Assembly (NCBI RefSeq): GCF_037963865.1
Contig: NZ_CP150170.1
Coordinates: 3,968,001-4,032,000 of the forward strand
Reading direction: 5' to 3'
Source of the DNA: Paenibacillus sp. FSL R10-2734
GTDB lineage: Bacteria > Bacillota > Bacilli > Paenibacillales > Paenibacillaceae
DNA: 64,000 bases
A model generated the notes under the pieces. The model saw nothing but the letters and a program-made list of their open reading frames with translations. It was not told the origin of the DNA and searched no databases. Below, piece by piece: positions 1-7,964 of the stretch; the stretch's first letter is position 1; the number at the start of each line of letters is the position of its first letter. A program made the position numbers and the translations under genes.

Positions 1-653
1 AGACGATGTTTGTCCGCACCTATGGTTGTGATTATCGCTGTGGCTGGTGTGACTCCGCATTTACTTGGGATGGTACTGCTAAGGATAAGGTTCGAATGCT
101 GGCTGCGGATGAAATCATGGATGAACTACTGGACCTAGCGGGAGATAATTTCGACTGTGTTACGATTTCAGGCGGTAATCCTGCTTTGATTGGTGAAGGG
201 ATGGGTTCTTTTATCAACTTGCTTCATGAGCGAGGGAAACAAGCGGCTATAGAGACCCAGGGTAGTAAATGGCAGGAATGGTTCAACGACGTGGATGTGC
301 TGACGATTAGTCCGAAACCACCAAGCTCAGGGATGACGACGAATTGGGAAATGCTAGATAACATCATGAGTAGGATGGAGAATCTTGGACGTTCCACGCA
401 TAGTTTAAAGGTCGTAGTGTTTGATGATAGGGATTTTGATTATGCAAAAGACATTCACCAGCGATATCCAAATGTGCAGCTATTCCTGCAGCCTGGTAAT
501 GATGATGTCACTGAAGAGGGCAACATTTCTGCCCGACTTCTTGGAAGGCTGGAATGGTTGTTTAATAAAGTAATCGTAGACTCTGAGATGAATAGAGTAC
601 GCGTGCTTCCTCAGTTGCATGCTTTGATCTGGCATAATAAGCGTGGCAAGTGA
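1..653 (+). CDS. queE: 7-carboxy-7-deazaguanine synthase QueE, 5' end cut by window
   Basis: Radical SAM enzyme that rearranges carboxytetrahydropterin to 7-carboxy-7-deazaguanine in the queuosine/preQ0 pathway (family knowledge). The frame is already open at base 3 and the first visible Met lies in the family's FVRT-GCDYRCxWCDS block, so the real start, normally about 25 residues upstream, is outside the window. The three Fe-S cysteines form CxxxCxxC, Cys8, Cys12 and Cys15 counted from that Met; the SGGNP block of the SAM fold follows. The C-terminal part is complete and a terminator follows 20 bases after the stop, so this is the last gene of its operon, probably after queD/queC-type genes. 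Family assignment is secure. Confidence 0.93.
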   Translation, partial: TMFVRTYGCDYRCGWCDSAFTWDGTAKDKVRMLAADEIMDELLDLAGDNFDCVTISGGNPALIGEGMGSFINLLHERGKQAAIETQGSKWQEWFNDVDVLTISPKPPSSGMTTNWEMLDNIMSRMENLGRSTHSLKVVVFDDRDFDYAKDIHQRYPNVQLFLQPGNDDVTEEGNISARLLGRLEWLFNKVIVDSEMNRVRVLPQLHALIWHNKRGK

Positions 654-671
654 AAAATATTGAAATGTAAG

Positions 672-702
672 GGGTGTCTGCTTAGCAGATGCCCTTTTTT
701 GT
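672..702 (+). terminator. Rho-independent terminator after queE
   Basis: A ten-pair stem (two G-T wobbles) with a TTA loop is followed by a run of T. It closes the queE operon before the hydrolase at 781. Confidence 0.8.
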
Positions 703-780
703 TGAAAAGAGTCTTCAAATAGGTAGATTGATAGCCTCATTTTCTGGTATGATTTTCATAAAAGTTATAGGAGGTACCTA

Positions 781-1305
781 ATGGGAATTTCAACCGCACT
801 ATTAATTATTGATGTTCAAGAAGCTATGTTCTCCTATCCTGATCAAAAGCTGTACGATGAAGAGGGTGTGATGGAAAGGATTATTTCCCTTCAGCACAAA
901 GCTAGGGTGGCAGGTACTCCAATTGTTTATATTCAACACACAGAAGATGAGGAATACACAAAAGGTACACCTACATGGCAGATCAGTCACCGGATCACAC
1001 CACAGGAAGGCGAGGTTATTGTTGAGAAGCCCACTTGGGATGCCTTTCACCAAACAGTGCTGCAAGATGAGCTACAAAAGCTCGGGATCACGAATCTGGT
1101 GATTTGTGGGATGCAAAGTGAGTTCTGCCTAGATACGACGATAAGACGCGCATACAGTATGGGATATAAGAGTGTTCTCGTCCAAGATGCTCATAGCACC
1201 TTTGATAATGGGGTTCTGAATAGTAGTGAGATCGTTAAGCATCATAATGCAGTAATCGGAGGGAGATTCGCCCAGTTACGAGCTGAAAGCGAGGTTCAGT
1301 TCTAG
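781..1305 (+). CDS. Isochorismatase-family cysteine hydrolase
   Basis: A 174-residue protein of the isochorismatase/nicotinamidase-like fold, probably hydrolysing a small amide or ester in the cytoplasm. The expected catalytic triad is visible: Asp11 in LLIIDVQ, Lys83 in VEKPTWDAF, and Cys116 in GMQSEFCLDTT. The cis-peptide region before the cysteine and the late AHST block are typical. It lacks the metal-binding histidines that would make nicotinamidase the best guess, so the substrate cannot be named. The start follows TAGGAGG with good spacing. The stop abuts the ATG of the next gene, so the two are probably translated as a pair. Confidence 0.88.
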   Translation: MGISTALLIIDVQEAMFSYPDQKLYDEEGVMERIISLQHKARVAGTPIVYIQHTEDEEYTKGTPTWQISHRITPQEGEVIVEKPTWDAFHQTVLQDELQKLGITNLVICGMQSEFCLDTTIRRAYSMGYKSVLVQDAHSTFDNGVLNSSEIVKHHNAVIGGRFAQLRAESEVQF

Positions 1306-2127
1306 ATGAATACACCTCAGGCGGCCATGAAACCTATTCAGCGTTCTCGACTTAGACTATTTGCCGGAAAGCGATATTTTATTTGGAAAAGATATTTGAA
1401 ATGGTGCACAAGCCGCAGCAAGGTGGCGAAGCAGCGCACTAGTGATATTTTATCTTATGAGGCAATGACTCACGCTACACCGTTATTAAGAAGTCTTCGG
1501 AATGTAGATATGGTGCTTCAATACAATAAAATAACTAATATACGGCTGGCGATCGCGAAACTGGATGGACTCATGGTGCGGCCTGGGGAAACTTTCTCCT
1601 ATTGGAGAAGCATTGGTAAGCCTAGTAAGCGAAAAGGCTATTTGGAGGGTATGGTGCTGCATTATGGCGGTTTTCATTCTGGAGTTGGCGGGGGGCTATG
1701 CCAGTTGTCCAATTTGATCTACTGGATGACATTGCATACACCACTTACCGTTACGGAACGGCATCGTCATAGCTATGATGTATTTCCAGATGAACAGCGT
1801 ACACAGCCTTTTGGAAGCGGGGCCACCTGTTCTTATAATTATTTGGATCTTCAAGTGAAGAATAACACGAATCAAACGTATCAATTAAAGCTCTGGCTGA
1901 ATGATAGTCATTTGTTTGGGGAATGGAGATGCGATGAGCAGCCCCTCTATAAATATGAAGTGTACGAAAGTGATCATCGGATTAGCTTGGAGCCTTGGGG
2001 CGGATATATACGAAGTAACAAGATTAGTCGAAAAATATTCACGCGTACCGGCGACCTAGTTGGAGATGAAGCTGTAACGGATAACTACGCGCTTATGATG
2101 TATTCCCCACTTCTTCATAAAGCATAA
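1306..2127 (+). CDS. VanW-family protein
   Basis: A 273-residue protein with the VanW domain (about residues 85-210): the GETFSYW block, then a GVGGGLCQLSN motif around residue 125 and the HRHSYDV segment. VanW proteins accompany some vancomycin-resistance clusters but are widespread in Firmicutes and have no established reaction. There is no signal peptide; the N-terminal 40 residues are strongly basic. The ATG lies immediately after the preceding stop with no clear ribosome binding site, which suggests coupling; a second ATG at 1327 is an alternative start. Nothing else in the window resembles a van resistance operon, so a role in glycopeptide resistance should not be inferred. Confidence 0.88.
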   Translation: MNTPQAAMKPIQRSRLRLFAGKRYFIWKRYLKWCTSRSKVAKQRTSDILSYEAMTHATPLLRSLRNVDMVLQYNKITNIRLAIAKLDGLMVRPGETFSYWRSIGKPSKRKGYLEGMVLHYGGFHSGVGGGLCQLSNLIYWMTLHTPLTVTERHRHSYDVFPDEQRTQPFGSGATCSYNYLDLQVKNNTNQTYQLKLWLNDSHLFGEWRCDEQPLYKYEVYESDHRISLEPWGGYIRSNKISRKIFTRTGDLVGDEAVTDNYALMMYSPLLHKA

Positions 2128-2163
2128 GCTTTCGTCAGAAATGACATTGCATATGCTTTTTTT
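2118..2163 (+). terminator. Probable terminator after the VanW gene
   Basis: Imperfect stem pairing the region of the stop codon (AAAGCATA) with TATGCTTT, with a small inner GTCA/TGAC stem, followed by a run of T. The outer stem includes the end of the coding region. Confidence 0.55.
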
Positions 2164-2252
2164 AGTGAAATTCAATGAAAATAGATGCATTTTTTCACGG
2201 TCTGCGTTAAATTAACATAAGTGACTTAAGACAGTGAAAGGACGCGTACCAT

Positions 2253-3167
2253 GTGAAGCTTAAAAAACCGCCACTTCCAATTCCGATTTTAATGTTGATT
2301 GGGATAGTGGCCATCTCATTTTCCGCTATTTTTATTAAATGGTCTGAAGCGCCTGCTTCTATACAAGGAATGTATCGGCTGTTGTTCACCTCGCTATTGA
2401 TGTTGCCTTTTGCAAGACCTTACAGCGGAGCAGCGTTAGCTCTTCGTAAAAAAGACTGGATCATGCTAGTGCTCTCAGGCACTATGCTTGCTCTACATTT
2501 TTTGCTTTGGATGGGCTCTTTGAAGTATACTTCGGTAGCTAGTTCAACGATGATCATGGCGCTGGAGCCAGTGTTTATTATGCTGGGCGTTTATTTTTTG
2601 TATAAGGAAAAAACGGCTGTGTCTGCTATTCTGGGACTGAGCATTGCTATTGGCGGGGTAGTGTTTATCGGCTGGGGGGATATCGGTATCTCTGCTGATA
2701 ATCTCAAAGGGGATCTGTTATCCGTTGGAGGAACAGTAGCGGTGGCTGTACATATGCTTATCGGTCAAAAGCTTGTGGTGCGAATGCCCTCATATTTGTA
2801 TAGCTTGATCGTCTTCTTGTCAGCGGCTGGTGTGTTTGCGATTTACAATCTGTTCATGGGGATCTCCTTCTTCAATTATCCTGCGAAAGAGTGGGGGATT
2901 TTCATATTGCTAGCAGTGGTTCCAACGGTGTTTGGTCATATTTTATTTAATTGGCTACTTCAGTATGTATCCGCAACTACGGTCTCTATGAACATCTTAG
3001 GTGAACCAGTAGGGGCTAGTATCCTCGCTTATCTGCTCTTGGGTGAACAATTAACTGCGCTTCAATGGGCAGGAGGACTTTTGGTCATGATTGGACTTGG
3101 CGTATATTTGTACGCTGGACAAAAGAAAACTAAACAAATGGCAGTAGCCATTCAGAATGCTTCATAA
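2253..3167 (+). CDS. EamA/DMT-family transporter
   Basis: A 304-residue membrane protein with about ten hydrophobic segments and two internally homologous EamA halves (about residues 10-145 and 155-295), the drug/metabolite transporter pattern. The substrate is unknown; relatives export amino acids or metabolites. The start is GTG, preceded by GAAAGGA at about ten bases. The GTG overlaps an ATG whose next codon is TGA, so an ATG at 2251 would give a start-stop pair; GTG is the only sensible start. A methyltransferase gene follows after 32 bases and may be cotranscribed. Confidence 0.88.
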   Translation: MKLKKPPLPIPILMLIGIVAISFSAIFIKWSEAPASIQGMYRLLFTSLLMLPFARPYSGAALALRKKDWIMLVLSGTMLALHFLLWMGSLKYTSVASSTMIMALEPVFIMLGVYFLYKEKTAVSAILGLSIAIGGVVFIGWGDIGISADNLKGDLLSVGGTVAVAVHMLIGQKLVVRMPSYLYSLIVFLSAAGVFAIYNLFMGISFFNYPAKEWGIFILLAVVPTVFGHILFNWLLQYVSATTVSMNILGEPVGASILAYLLLGEQLTALQWAGGLLVMIGLGVYLYAGQKKTKQMAVAIQNAS

Positions 3168-3199
3168 CAGACATTTTAATCATAAAGGGGTCACAAGGT

Positions 3200-4045
3200 A
3201 TGGAAGAACAAGATCAAAATTTAGAACAGCATTCTGGAAAAAGCAATGGGCCAACAAGTGAAGAGCTATGGAATGAAGATACGTATTCAGCTTGGGTTGC
3301 TCGATTTGGTACACCGTTAGAGGCAGCAGCCAAGTTGGTCAAGGATCCAAGTGCAAAGCTGTACCCGCTCTCTACTTATTTTGGAGATGTACAGGGTAAA
3401 AAGATGATGAATCTTATGGGATCAAACGGAATGAAGGCAGTTGCATTGTCATTACTTGGGGCGGACGTAACGGTTGCCGATTTCTCGGAAGCTAATGCGC
3501 GTTATGCGGCTGATCTTGCACAAGAAGCTGGAGTTCAGCTTAACTACATCGTATCGGATGTTCTGAAGCTTCCAGATCACGTGCTCGATGGTTCATATGA
3601 TATCGTATTTGCTGAGTTAGGAATTGTACATTACTTTACTGATCTTGCACCGTTCATGGAAACAGTTCGTAGGTTACTTTCTCCTGGTGGGGTATTTGTT
3701 CTGCGCGATTTCCATCCTGTGACGACAAAGCTCATTTCCTCGAAGGGGTCCACTGCTAAGGTTCGCAAGCATAAAGTTAGCGGTGACTATTTCGATACGA
3801 CATTGGAAGAAAAAAAGGTCTCGTACTCTAAGTATCTGCCTTCTACAGGTATACCAGTAGGCGAAGAGGAGCATAGCGTTGTACATTGGCGCCGCTGGAC
3901 GCTTGGAGAAATTGTAACAGCTACAGCTAGTTCCGGGCTTGTGATCCGCCAATTGGTCGAAGAATCTAATCTTTCCTCGGACGTTTATGATAAAGGAATA
4001 CCAAAGACGTTCACCTTGGTGGCTGATAATGGTCAGAGCCTGTAG
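3200..4045 (+). CDS. Class I SAM-dependent methyltransferase
   Basis: A 281-residue soluble protein with a Rossmann-type methyltransferase core in the middle (about residues 65-170). The nucleotide loop is a variant reading LMGSNGMKAVALS, followed by the acidic strand end VTVADFS and the post-core strand YDIVFAELGIVHYF. The C-terminal 100 residues are family-specific. Acceptor substrate unknown; small-molecule methylation is most likely. AAAGGGG precedes the ATG. It sits downstream of the DMT transporter and ends just before a terminator, which supports a two-gene unit. Confidence 0.85.
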   Translation: MEEQDQNLEQHSGKSNGPTSEELWNEDTYSAWVARFGTPLEAAAKLVKDPSAKLYPLSTYFGDVQGKKMMNLMGSNGMKAVALSLLGADVTVADFSEANARYAADLAQEAGVQLNYIVSDVLKLPDHVLDGSYDIVFAELGIVHYFTDLAPFMETVRRLLSPGGVFVLRDFHPVTTKLISSKGSTAKVRKHKVSGDYFDTTLEEKKVSYSKYLPSTGIPVGEEEHSVVHWRRWTLGEIVTATASSGLVIRQLVEESNLSSDVYDKGIPKTFTLVADNGQSL

Positions 4046-4097
4046 GCTATTCGAATGTAAGGGTTACAACTGAAGTACACATATGAACTGATCTAAA

Positions 4098-4133
4098 GGC
4101 TACATCGTCCATGAAAGGACGGTGTAGTCTTAT
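4098..4133 (+). terminator. Rho-independent terminator after the methyltransferase
   Basis: A thirteen-pair stem (two wobbles) with loop ATGAAA followed by TCTTATTT. It separates the methyltransferase from the sugar importer operon. Confidence 0.7.
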
Positions 4134-4230
4134 TTGCTTTGTTCAAAACATAAAAATTTAAACTTTTTTACGGAGATTATTCCATTACATTGGAAACTTA
4201 TAGATAATACAATGATTTTACAATCAACGT

Positions 4231-4244
4231 TGAAAACGATTACT
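4231..4244 (+). promoter_or_regulatory. cre-like CcpA site upstream of the CUT2 importer
   Basis: TGAAAACGATTACT matches the Bacillus cre consensus TGWAANCGNTNWCA at 13 of 14 positions. It lies 42 bases before the ATPase start, where binding of CcpA would repress. Catabolite repression of a secondary-sugar importer is expected, but binding is inferred from the match alone. Confidence 0.6.
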
Positions 4245-4285
4245 TTATTGGGAAGCACTCATAAAGGATTTGAGGTGGATATGAA

Positions 4286-5785
4286 ATGGACGAAGTATTA
4301 CTACGAATGGCGGGGATTGATAAGTTTTTCCCAGGTGTTCATGCATTGAATCAATGTCAATTTGAGCTAAAGCGCGGGGAAGTTCATGCATTAGTTGGAG
4401 AAAATGGCGCTGGAAAGTCTACCTTGATGAAGATTGCTACAGGTGTCTATACCAAGGATGCAGGTCAAATGTGGTACAAGGGAACTGAGGTGGAAATTGC
4501 TAATACCCGTGCTGCGCAGGAACTCGGGATCAGTATTATCCATCAAGAATTGAACCTAATGCCGCATCTTACAGTGGCCCAGAATATATTCATTGGGCGT
4601 GAGCCGCGTAAGGCACTGAGATGGTTCGTTGATGATCTGGAGCAGAATCGTAAGGTGCAGGAACTGTTCGATCAAATGAACCTAAAGCTGGATCCGAGGA
4701 TGTTGGTCTCAGACCTGACTGTTGCTAATCAGCAAATGGTTGAAATCGCCAAAGCCTTGTCCTTCAATGCGGAGGTATTGATCATGGATGAACCAACCGC
4801 AGCGTTGACAGATACAGAAATTAACGAGTTATTCCGTATGATTGAGCAGTTACGACAAGAAGGCGTTGGCATCATCTATATCTCTCACCGAATGGATGAA
4901 TTGAAGCGGATCACAGACCGCATTACAGTCATGCGTGATGGTTGCTATGTAGATACCGTTCGGACGGATTCGGTAACCATTGATCAGATTATTAGCATGA
5001 TGGTCGGTCGTGAGCTTTATCAAGCGTCGAAGCCAACGATCTCGAAACAGACACAACAAGTTGTACTAGAAGTTCAGAATCTATCGAGTGGGCAAATGTT
5101 GAAGGACATCAGCTTTCATCTGAACAAAGGTGAAATCCTGGGCTTCGCTGGATTGATGGGAGCTGGTCGTACTGAAGTTGTTCGCGCCATATTTGGTGCT
5201 GACCCTATCGATAAAGGTGTGATTAAGCTGCATGGAAATACGGTTCGAATTAAGCAGCCTCATCAAGCGGTACAACATGGCATTGGTTATTTGTCCGAAG
5301 ATCGCAAACGTTACGGACTTCTTGTAGATATGGACATTAGCATGAATAATGCGATTGCTTCCTTCTTTAAATTCCGTAATGCATTCGGATGGATGAGGGA
5401 TCGGGAGATGCGAAAGTCAGCGGAGCAGCATGCAGAGGCACTAGCCACCAAGACTCCTAGTGTAAGTCAAAAAGTCAAATTTCTATCCGGTGGCAATCAG
5501 CAAAAAGTGGTCATCGGTAAATGGTTGACGAGAGACTGCGACGTACTGATCTTCGACGAACCGACACGTGGTATCGATGTAGGGGCGAAAAGCGAGATCT
5601 ATAAGTTGCTTGATCAGCTGGCGAGCGAGGGAAAGGCGATCATTATCGTTTCCTCAGATCTCCCAGAAATTCTAAGAATGAGCCATCGTATTGTTGTTAT
5701 GTGTGAAGGACGTATAACTGGTGAACTACTCGCAGAAGAAGCGTCGCAAGAAGCGATAATGAAATATGCGACGATGCGTTCATAA
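4286..5785 (+). CDS. CUT2 sugar ABC transporter ATP-binding protein (RbsA/XylG/MglA type)
   Basis: A 499-residue protein with two fused ABC cassettes, as in RbsA, XylG and MglA, energising import of a monosaccharide. The first cassette has the Walker A loop GENGAGKST and Walker B LIMDEPTAALTD. The second has the usual degenerate Walker A GLMGAGRTE, the signature LSGGNQQKV and Walker B LIFDEPTRGIDVG, so only the first site is likely to be fully active, as is typical. GAGGTGG stands seven bases before this ATG; an ATG five bases earlier is out of frame. Permease and binding-protein genes follow. A cre-like site upstream points to carbon catabolite control. The substrate is not deducible from the ATPase. 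Confidence 0.93.
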   Translation: MDEVLLRMAGIDKFFPGVHALNQCQFELKRGEVHALVGENGAGKSTLMKIATGVYTKDAGQMWYKGTEVEIANTRAAQELGISIIHQELNLMPHLTVAQNIFIGREPRKALRWFVDDLEQNRKVQELFDQMNLKLDPRMLVSDLTVANQQMVEIAKALSFNAEVLIMDEPTAALTDTEINELFRMIEQLRQEGVGIIYISHRMDELKRITDRITVMRDGCYVDTVRTDSVTIDQIISMMVGRELYQASKPTISKQTQQVVLEVQNLSSGQMLKDISFHLNKGEILGFAGLMGAGRTEVVRAIFGADPIDKGVIKLHGNTVRIKQPHQAVQHGIGYLSEDRKRYGLLVDMDISMNNAIASFFKFRNAFGWMRDREMRKSAEQHAEALATKTPSVSQKVKFLSGGNQQKVVIGKWLTRDCDVLIFDEPTRGIDVGAKSEIYKLLDQLASEGKAIIIVSSDLPEILRMSHRIVVMCEGRITGELLAEEASQEAIMKYATMRS

Positions 5786-5817
5786 TCGTTCAAGAGTTTA
5801 TCGGAGGTGTCAAGGAC

Positions 5818-6810
5818 ATGAAGATCGCAGGTAAACTGATTAGCCAGCCTATCGGCTCGAAGCAATCCGGGGCGCAATCAGGATTCAAACAAAAATTATT
5901 AGCCTTCGCAAGTTTGATCATATTGGTCATCGTATTCTCCATAGCATCAAGTAACTTTTTTCAGTTTTCTAATCTAGTCGGGATCCTGGTCTCTACAGCT
6001 GTAATTGGAGTATTAGCGCTTGGAGCAACCTTTGTAATTATTACGGGTGGAATCGACCTTGCCTTGGGTACTGTGATGACCTTCTCCTCGGTAATGGTTG
6101 GCGTCATCATTACATTCTGGGGTCTGCCCGTTCCACTCGGAATTGTAGGCGGGATTCTAGCTGGTGCACTTTGTGGCTTTATAAGCGGTTTAATGGTGGC
6201 GAAAATGAATATTCCACCATTCATCGCTACGCTGGCGATCATGATGGTCACTAAAGGATTATCACTTGTTATAACGGGTGCCAAGCCTATTTATTTCAAT
6301 GATGATCCGATTTTTGCCAAGATTGCAATGGGCAAGATGATCCCAGGCATTCCGAATACCATCGTAATCTTCCTTTTGCTCGGTGTTATCGCAAGCATTA
6401 TCTTGTCGAAGACAATTATTGGACGTTATAATTTTGCACTTGGTAGCAATGAAGAAGCGACTCGCTTATCGGGCGTGAATACAGTCAAATGGAAGATTGT
6501 AATCTATACGATCACAGGGATCTTCAGCGGAATCGCTGGTATCCTGATGGCATCACGACTAAATTCAGCCCAGCCGTCACTTGGCACTGGTTATGAACTT
6601 GAAGCTATAGCAGCTGTTGTCATTGGAGGTACATCTTTAAGTGGGGGCGTAGGTTCTATTCTAGGTACGATTATCGGTGCGCTGATTATGAGTGTACTGA
6701 CGAATGGCTTACAGATTATGTCCGTTGCTCAGGAATGGCGGACAGTCATTGTCGGCATTGTCATCATCATAGCAGTATATGCGGATATTCTTCGCAGACG
6801 GAAGCAGTGA
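5818..6810 (+). CDS. CUT2 sugar ABC transporter permease (RbsC type)
   Basis: A 330-residue integral membrane protein with eight to ten hydrophobic segments and the BPD_transp_2 family blocks: GATFVIITGGIDLALGT in the first third and the C-terminal VIGGTSLSGGVGS loop that contacts the ATPase. It forms the membrane channel of the importer with the upstream ATPase and downstream binding protein. GGAGGTG precedes the ATG. The basic, Gln/Ser-rich first 25 residues are cytoplasmic. Length and order match RbsC/XylH. Confidence 0.93.
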   Translation: MKIAGKLISQPIGSKQSGAQSGFKQKLLAFASLIILVIVFSIASSNFFQFSNLVGILVSTAVIGVLALGATFVIITGGIDLALGTVMTFSSVMVGVIITFWGLPVPLGIVGGILAGALCGFISGLMVAKMNIPPFIATLAIMMVTKGLSLVITGAKPIYFNDDPIFAKIAMGKMIPGIPNTIVIFLLLGVIASIILSKTIIGRYNFALGSNEEATRLSGVNTVKWKIVIYTITGIFSGIAGILMASRLNSAQPSLGTGYELEAIAAVVIGGTSLSGGVGSILGTIIGALIMSVLTNGLQIMSVAQEWRTVIVGIVIIIAVYADILRRRKQ

Positions 6811-6870
6811 ACGCGGTATTATCTCCATACGGAGTAATATACAAAGCAAATGACGAGGGGGAAGATTTAA

Positions 6871-7851
6871 ATGAAACAACGTCGTAGAGGGATTATCATG
6901 CTTGCCAGTTTGTTATTGGCTACTACCTTACTTGGTGCTTGTAGCAACAGTGATAGCAAAAAGAGTGCATCCGGTTCAGACAAACCATACATCCCAGTCA
7001 TTTCAAAAGGCTTCCAGCATCAATTCTGGCAAGCGGTTAAGCAAGGAGCTGAGAAGGCTGCCAGGGAATTTAATGTCGAGATTACGTTTGAAGGACCTGA
7101 AAATGAGAGTCAGGTAGATAAACAAATTGAGATGTTGCAAACGGCGCTAGACAAGAAACCTGCGGCGATTGCACTAGCGGCGCTGGACAGCAAAGCTGCG
7201 ATTCCCTATCTGGAAAAAGCAAAGGAAAATAATATTCCGATCATTGGTTTTGACTCTGGTGTAGACAGTGATATCCCTGTAGCAACAGCAGCGACTGATA
7301 ATAAAGCGGCAGCAGCTTTAGCAGCTGATAAAATGGCTGAGTTGATTGGCAAGAAGGGTAAAGTAGGGCTAGTCGTGCATGACCAAACAAGCAGCACAGG
7401 TCAACAGCGTCGTGATGGCTTCCTAGAACAAATGAAAGCGAAGTATCCAGATATTGAAGTGTTAGAGCCGCAATATGGTGGTGGAGATCAGTTGAAGTCC
7501 ACGGATCTTGCAAAAGCGATGATGCAGGCAAACCCGGACCTTAAAGGAATCTATGGATCAAACGAAGGCTCTGCAGTAGGTGTAGCTAATGCCGTAAATG
7601 AATTGCAAATGGGTGGTAAGATTGTGGTCATCGGCTTTGACTCCGGTAAACAGTTAATGGATGCTATTCGTAGTGGTGTTGTGGCTGGCGCTGTAACACA
7701 GGACCCGATTGGTATTGGCTATCAAGCGGTGAAGGCGGCTGTACAGGCAATTAAAGGTGAAACCGTAGAAAAGAATATTGACACTGGGTTTCACTGGTAC
7801 GATAAGAACAATATTGATTCCGATGAGATCAAACCTCTGCTATACGAATAG
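6871..7851 (+). CDS. CUT2 sugar-binding lipoprotein (RbsB type)
   Basis: A 326-residue extracytoplasmic solute receptor. The N-terminus is a lipoprotein signal: basic start, hydrophobic stretch, then the lipobox LGAC with Cys24 as the lipid-anchored residue. The mature part is a type I periplasmic-binding fold (Peripla_BP_4) with the ISKGFQHQFWQAVKQGA opening, the paired lobes and the VVIGFDSGKQ block. It delivers the sugar to the permease encoded just upstream. GAGGGGGAAG precedes the ATG. A strong hairpin follows the stop. It resembles the membrane-anchored binding protein at 11353, which probably senses the same sugar. Confidence 0.92.
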   Translation: MKQRRRGIIMLASLLLATTLLGACSNSDSKKSASGSDKPYIPVISKGFQHQFWQAVKQGAEKAAREFNVEITFEGPENESQVDKQIEMLQTALDKKPAAIALAALDSKAAIPYLEKAKENNIPIIGFDSGVDSDIPVATAATDNKAAAALAADKMAELIGKKGKVGLVVHDQTSSTGQQRRDGFLEQMKAKYPDIEVLEPQYGGGDQLKSTDLAKAMMQANPDLKGIYGSNEGSAVGVANAVNELQMGGKIVVIGFDSGKQLMDAIRSGVVAGAVTQDPIGIGYQAVKAAVQAIKGETVEKNIDTGFHWYDKNNIDSDEIKPLLYE

Positions 7852-7860
7852 AAGAAATTA

Positions 7861-7897
7861 ATAATAGAGGTTGCCTCCAGAAGGCAACCTCTATTAT
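7861..7897 (+). terminator. Perfect 16-pair hairpin after the binding-protein gene
   Basis: Two perfectly complementary 16-base arms with a five-base loop. No strong T run follows, so it may act as an mRNA-stabilising or partial terminator between the importer and the regulatory genes. Confidence 0.7.
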
Positions 7898-7964
7898 GCT
7901 TATTCAAAAAGGTAAACATTTACATTACAAGTCATTGATGTGTTAATAGCTGAGGAGGTGTTGG

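Noticed and set aside
1306..2127. Vancomycin-resistance gene cluster
   Set aside because: VanW occurs alone; no VanH, VanA/B ligase or VanX lies nearby, and the VanS-like kinase is 50 kb away.
4134..4349. 71-codon frame ahead of the CUT2 ATPase
   Set aside because: Overlaps the ATPase start out of frame and spans the promoter and cre-like site.
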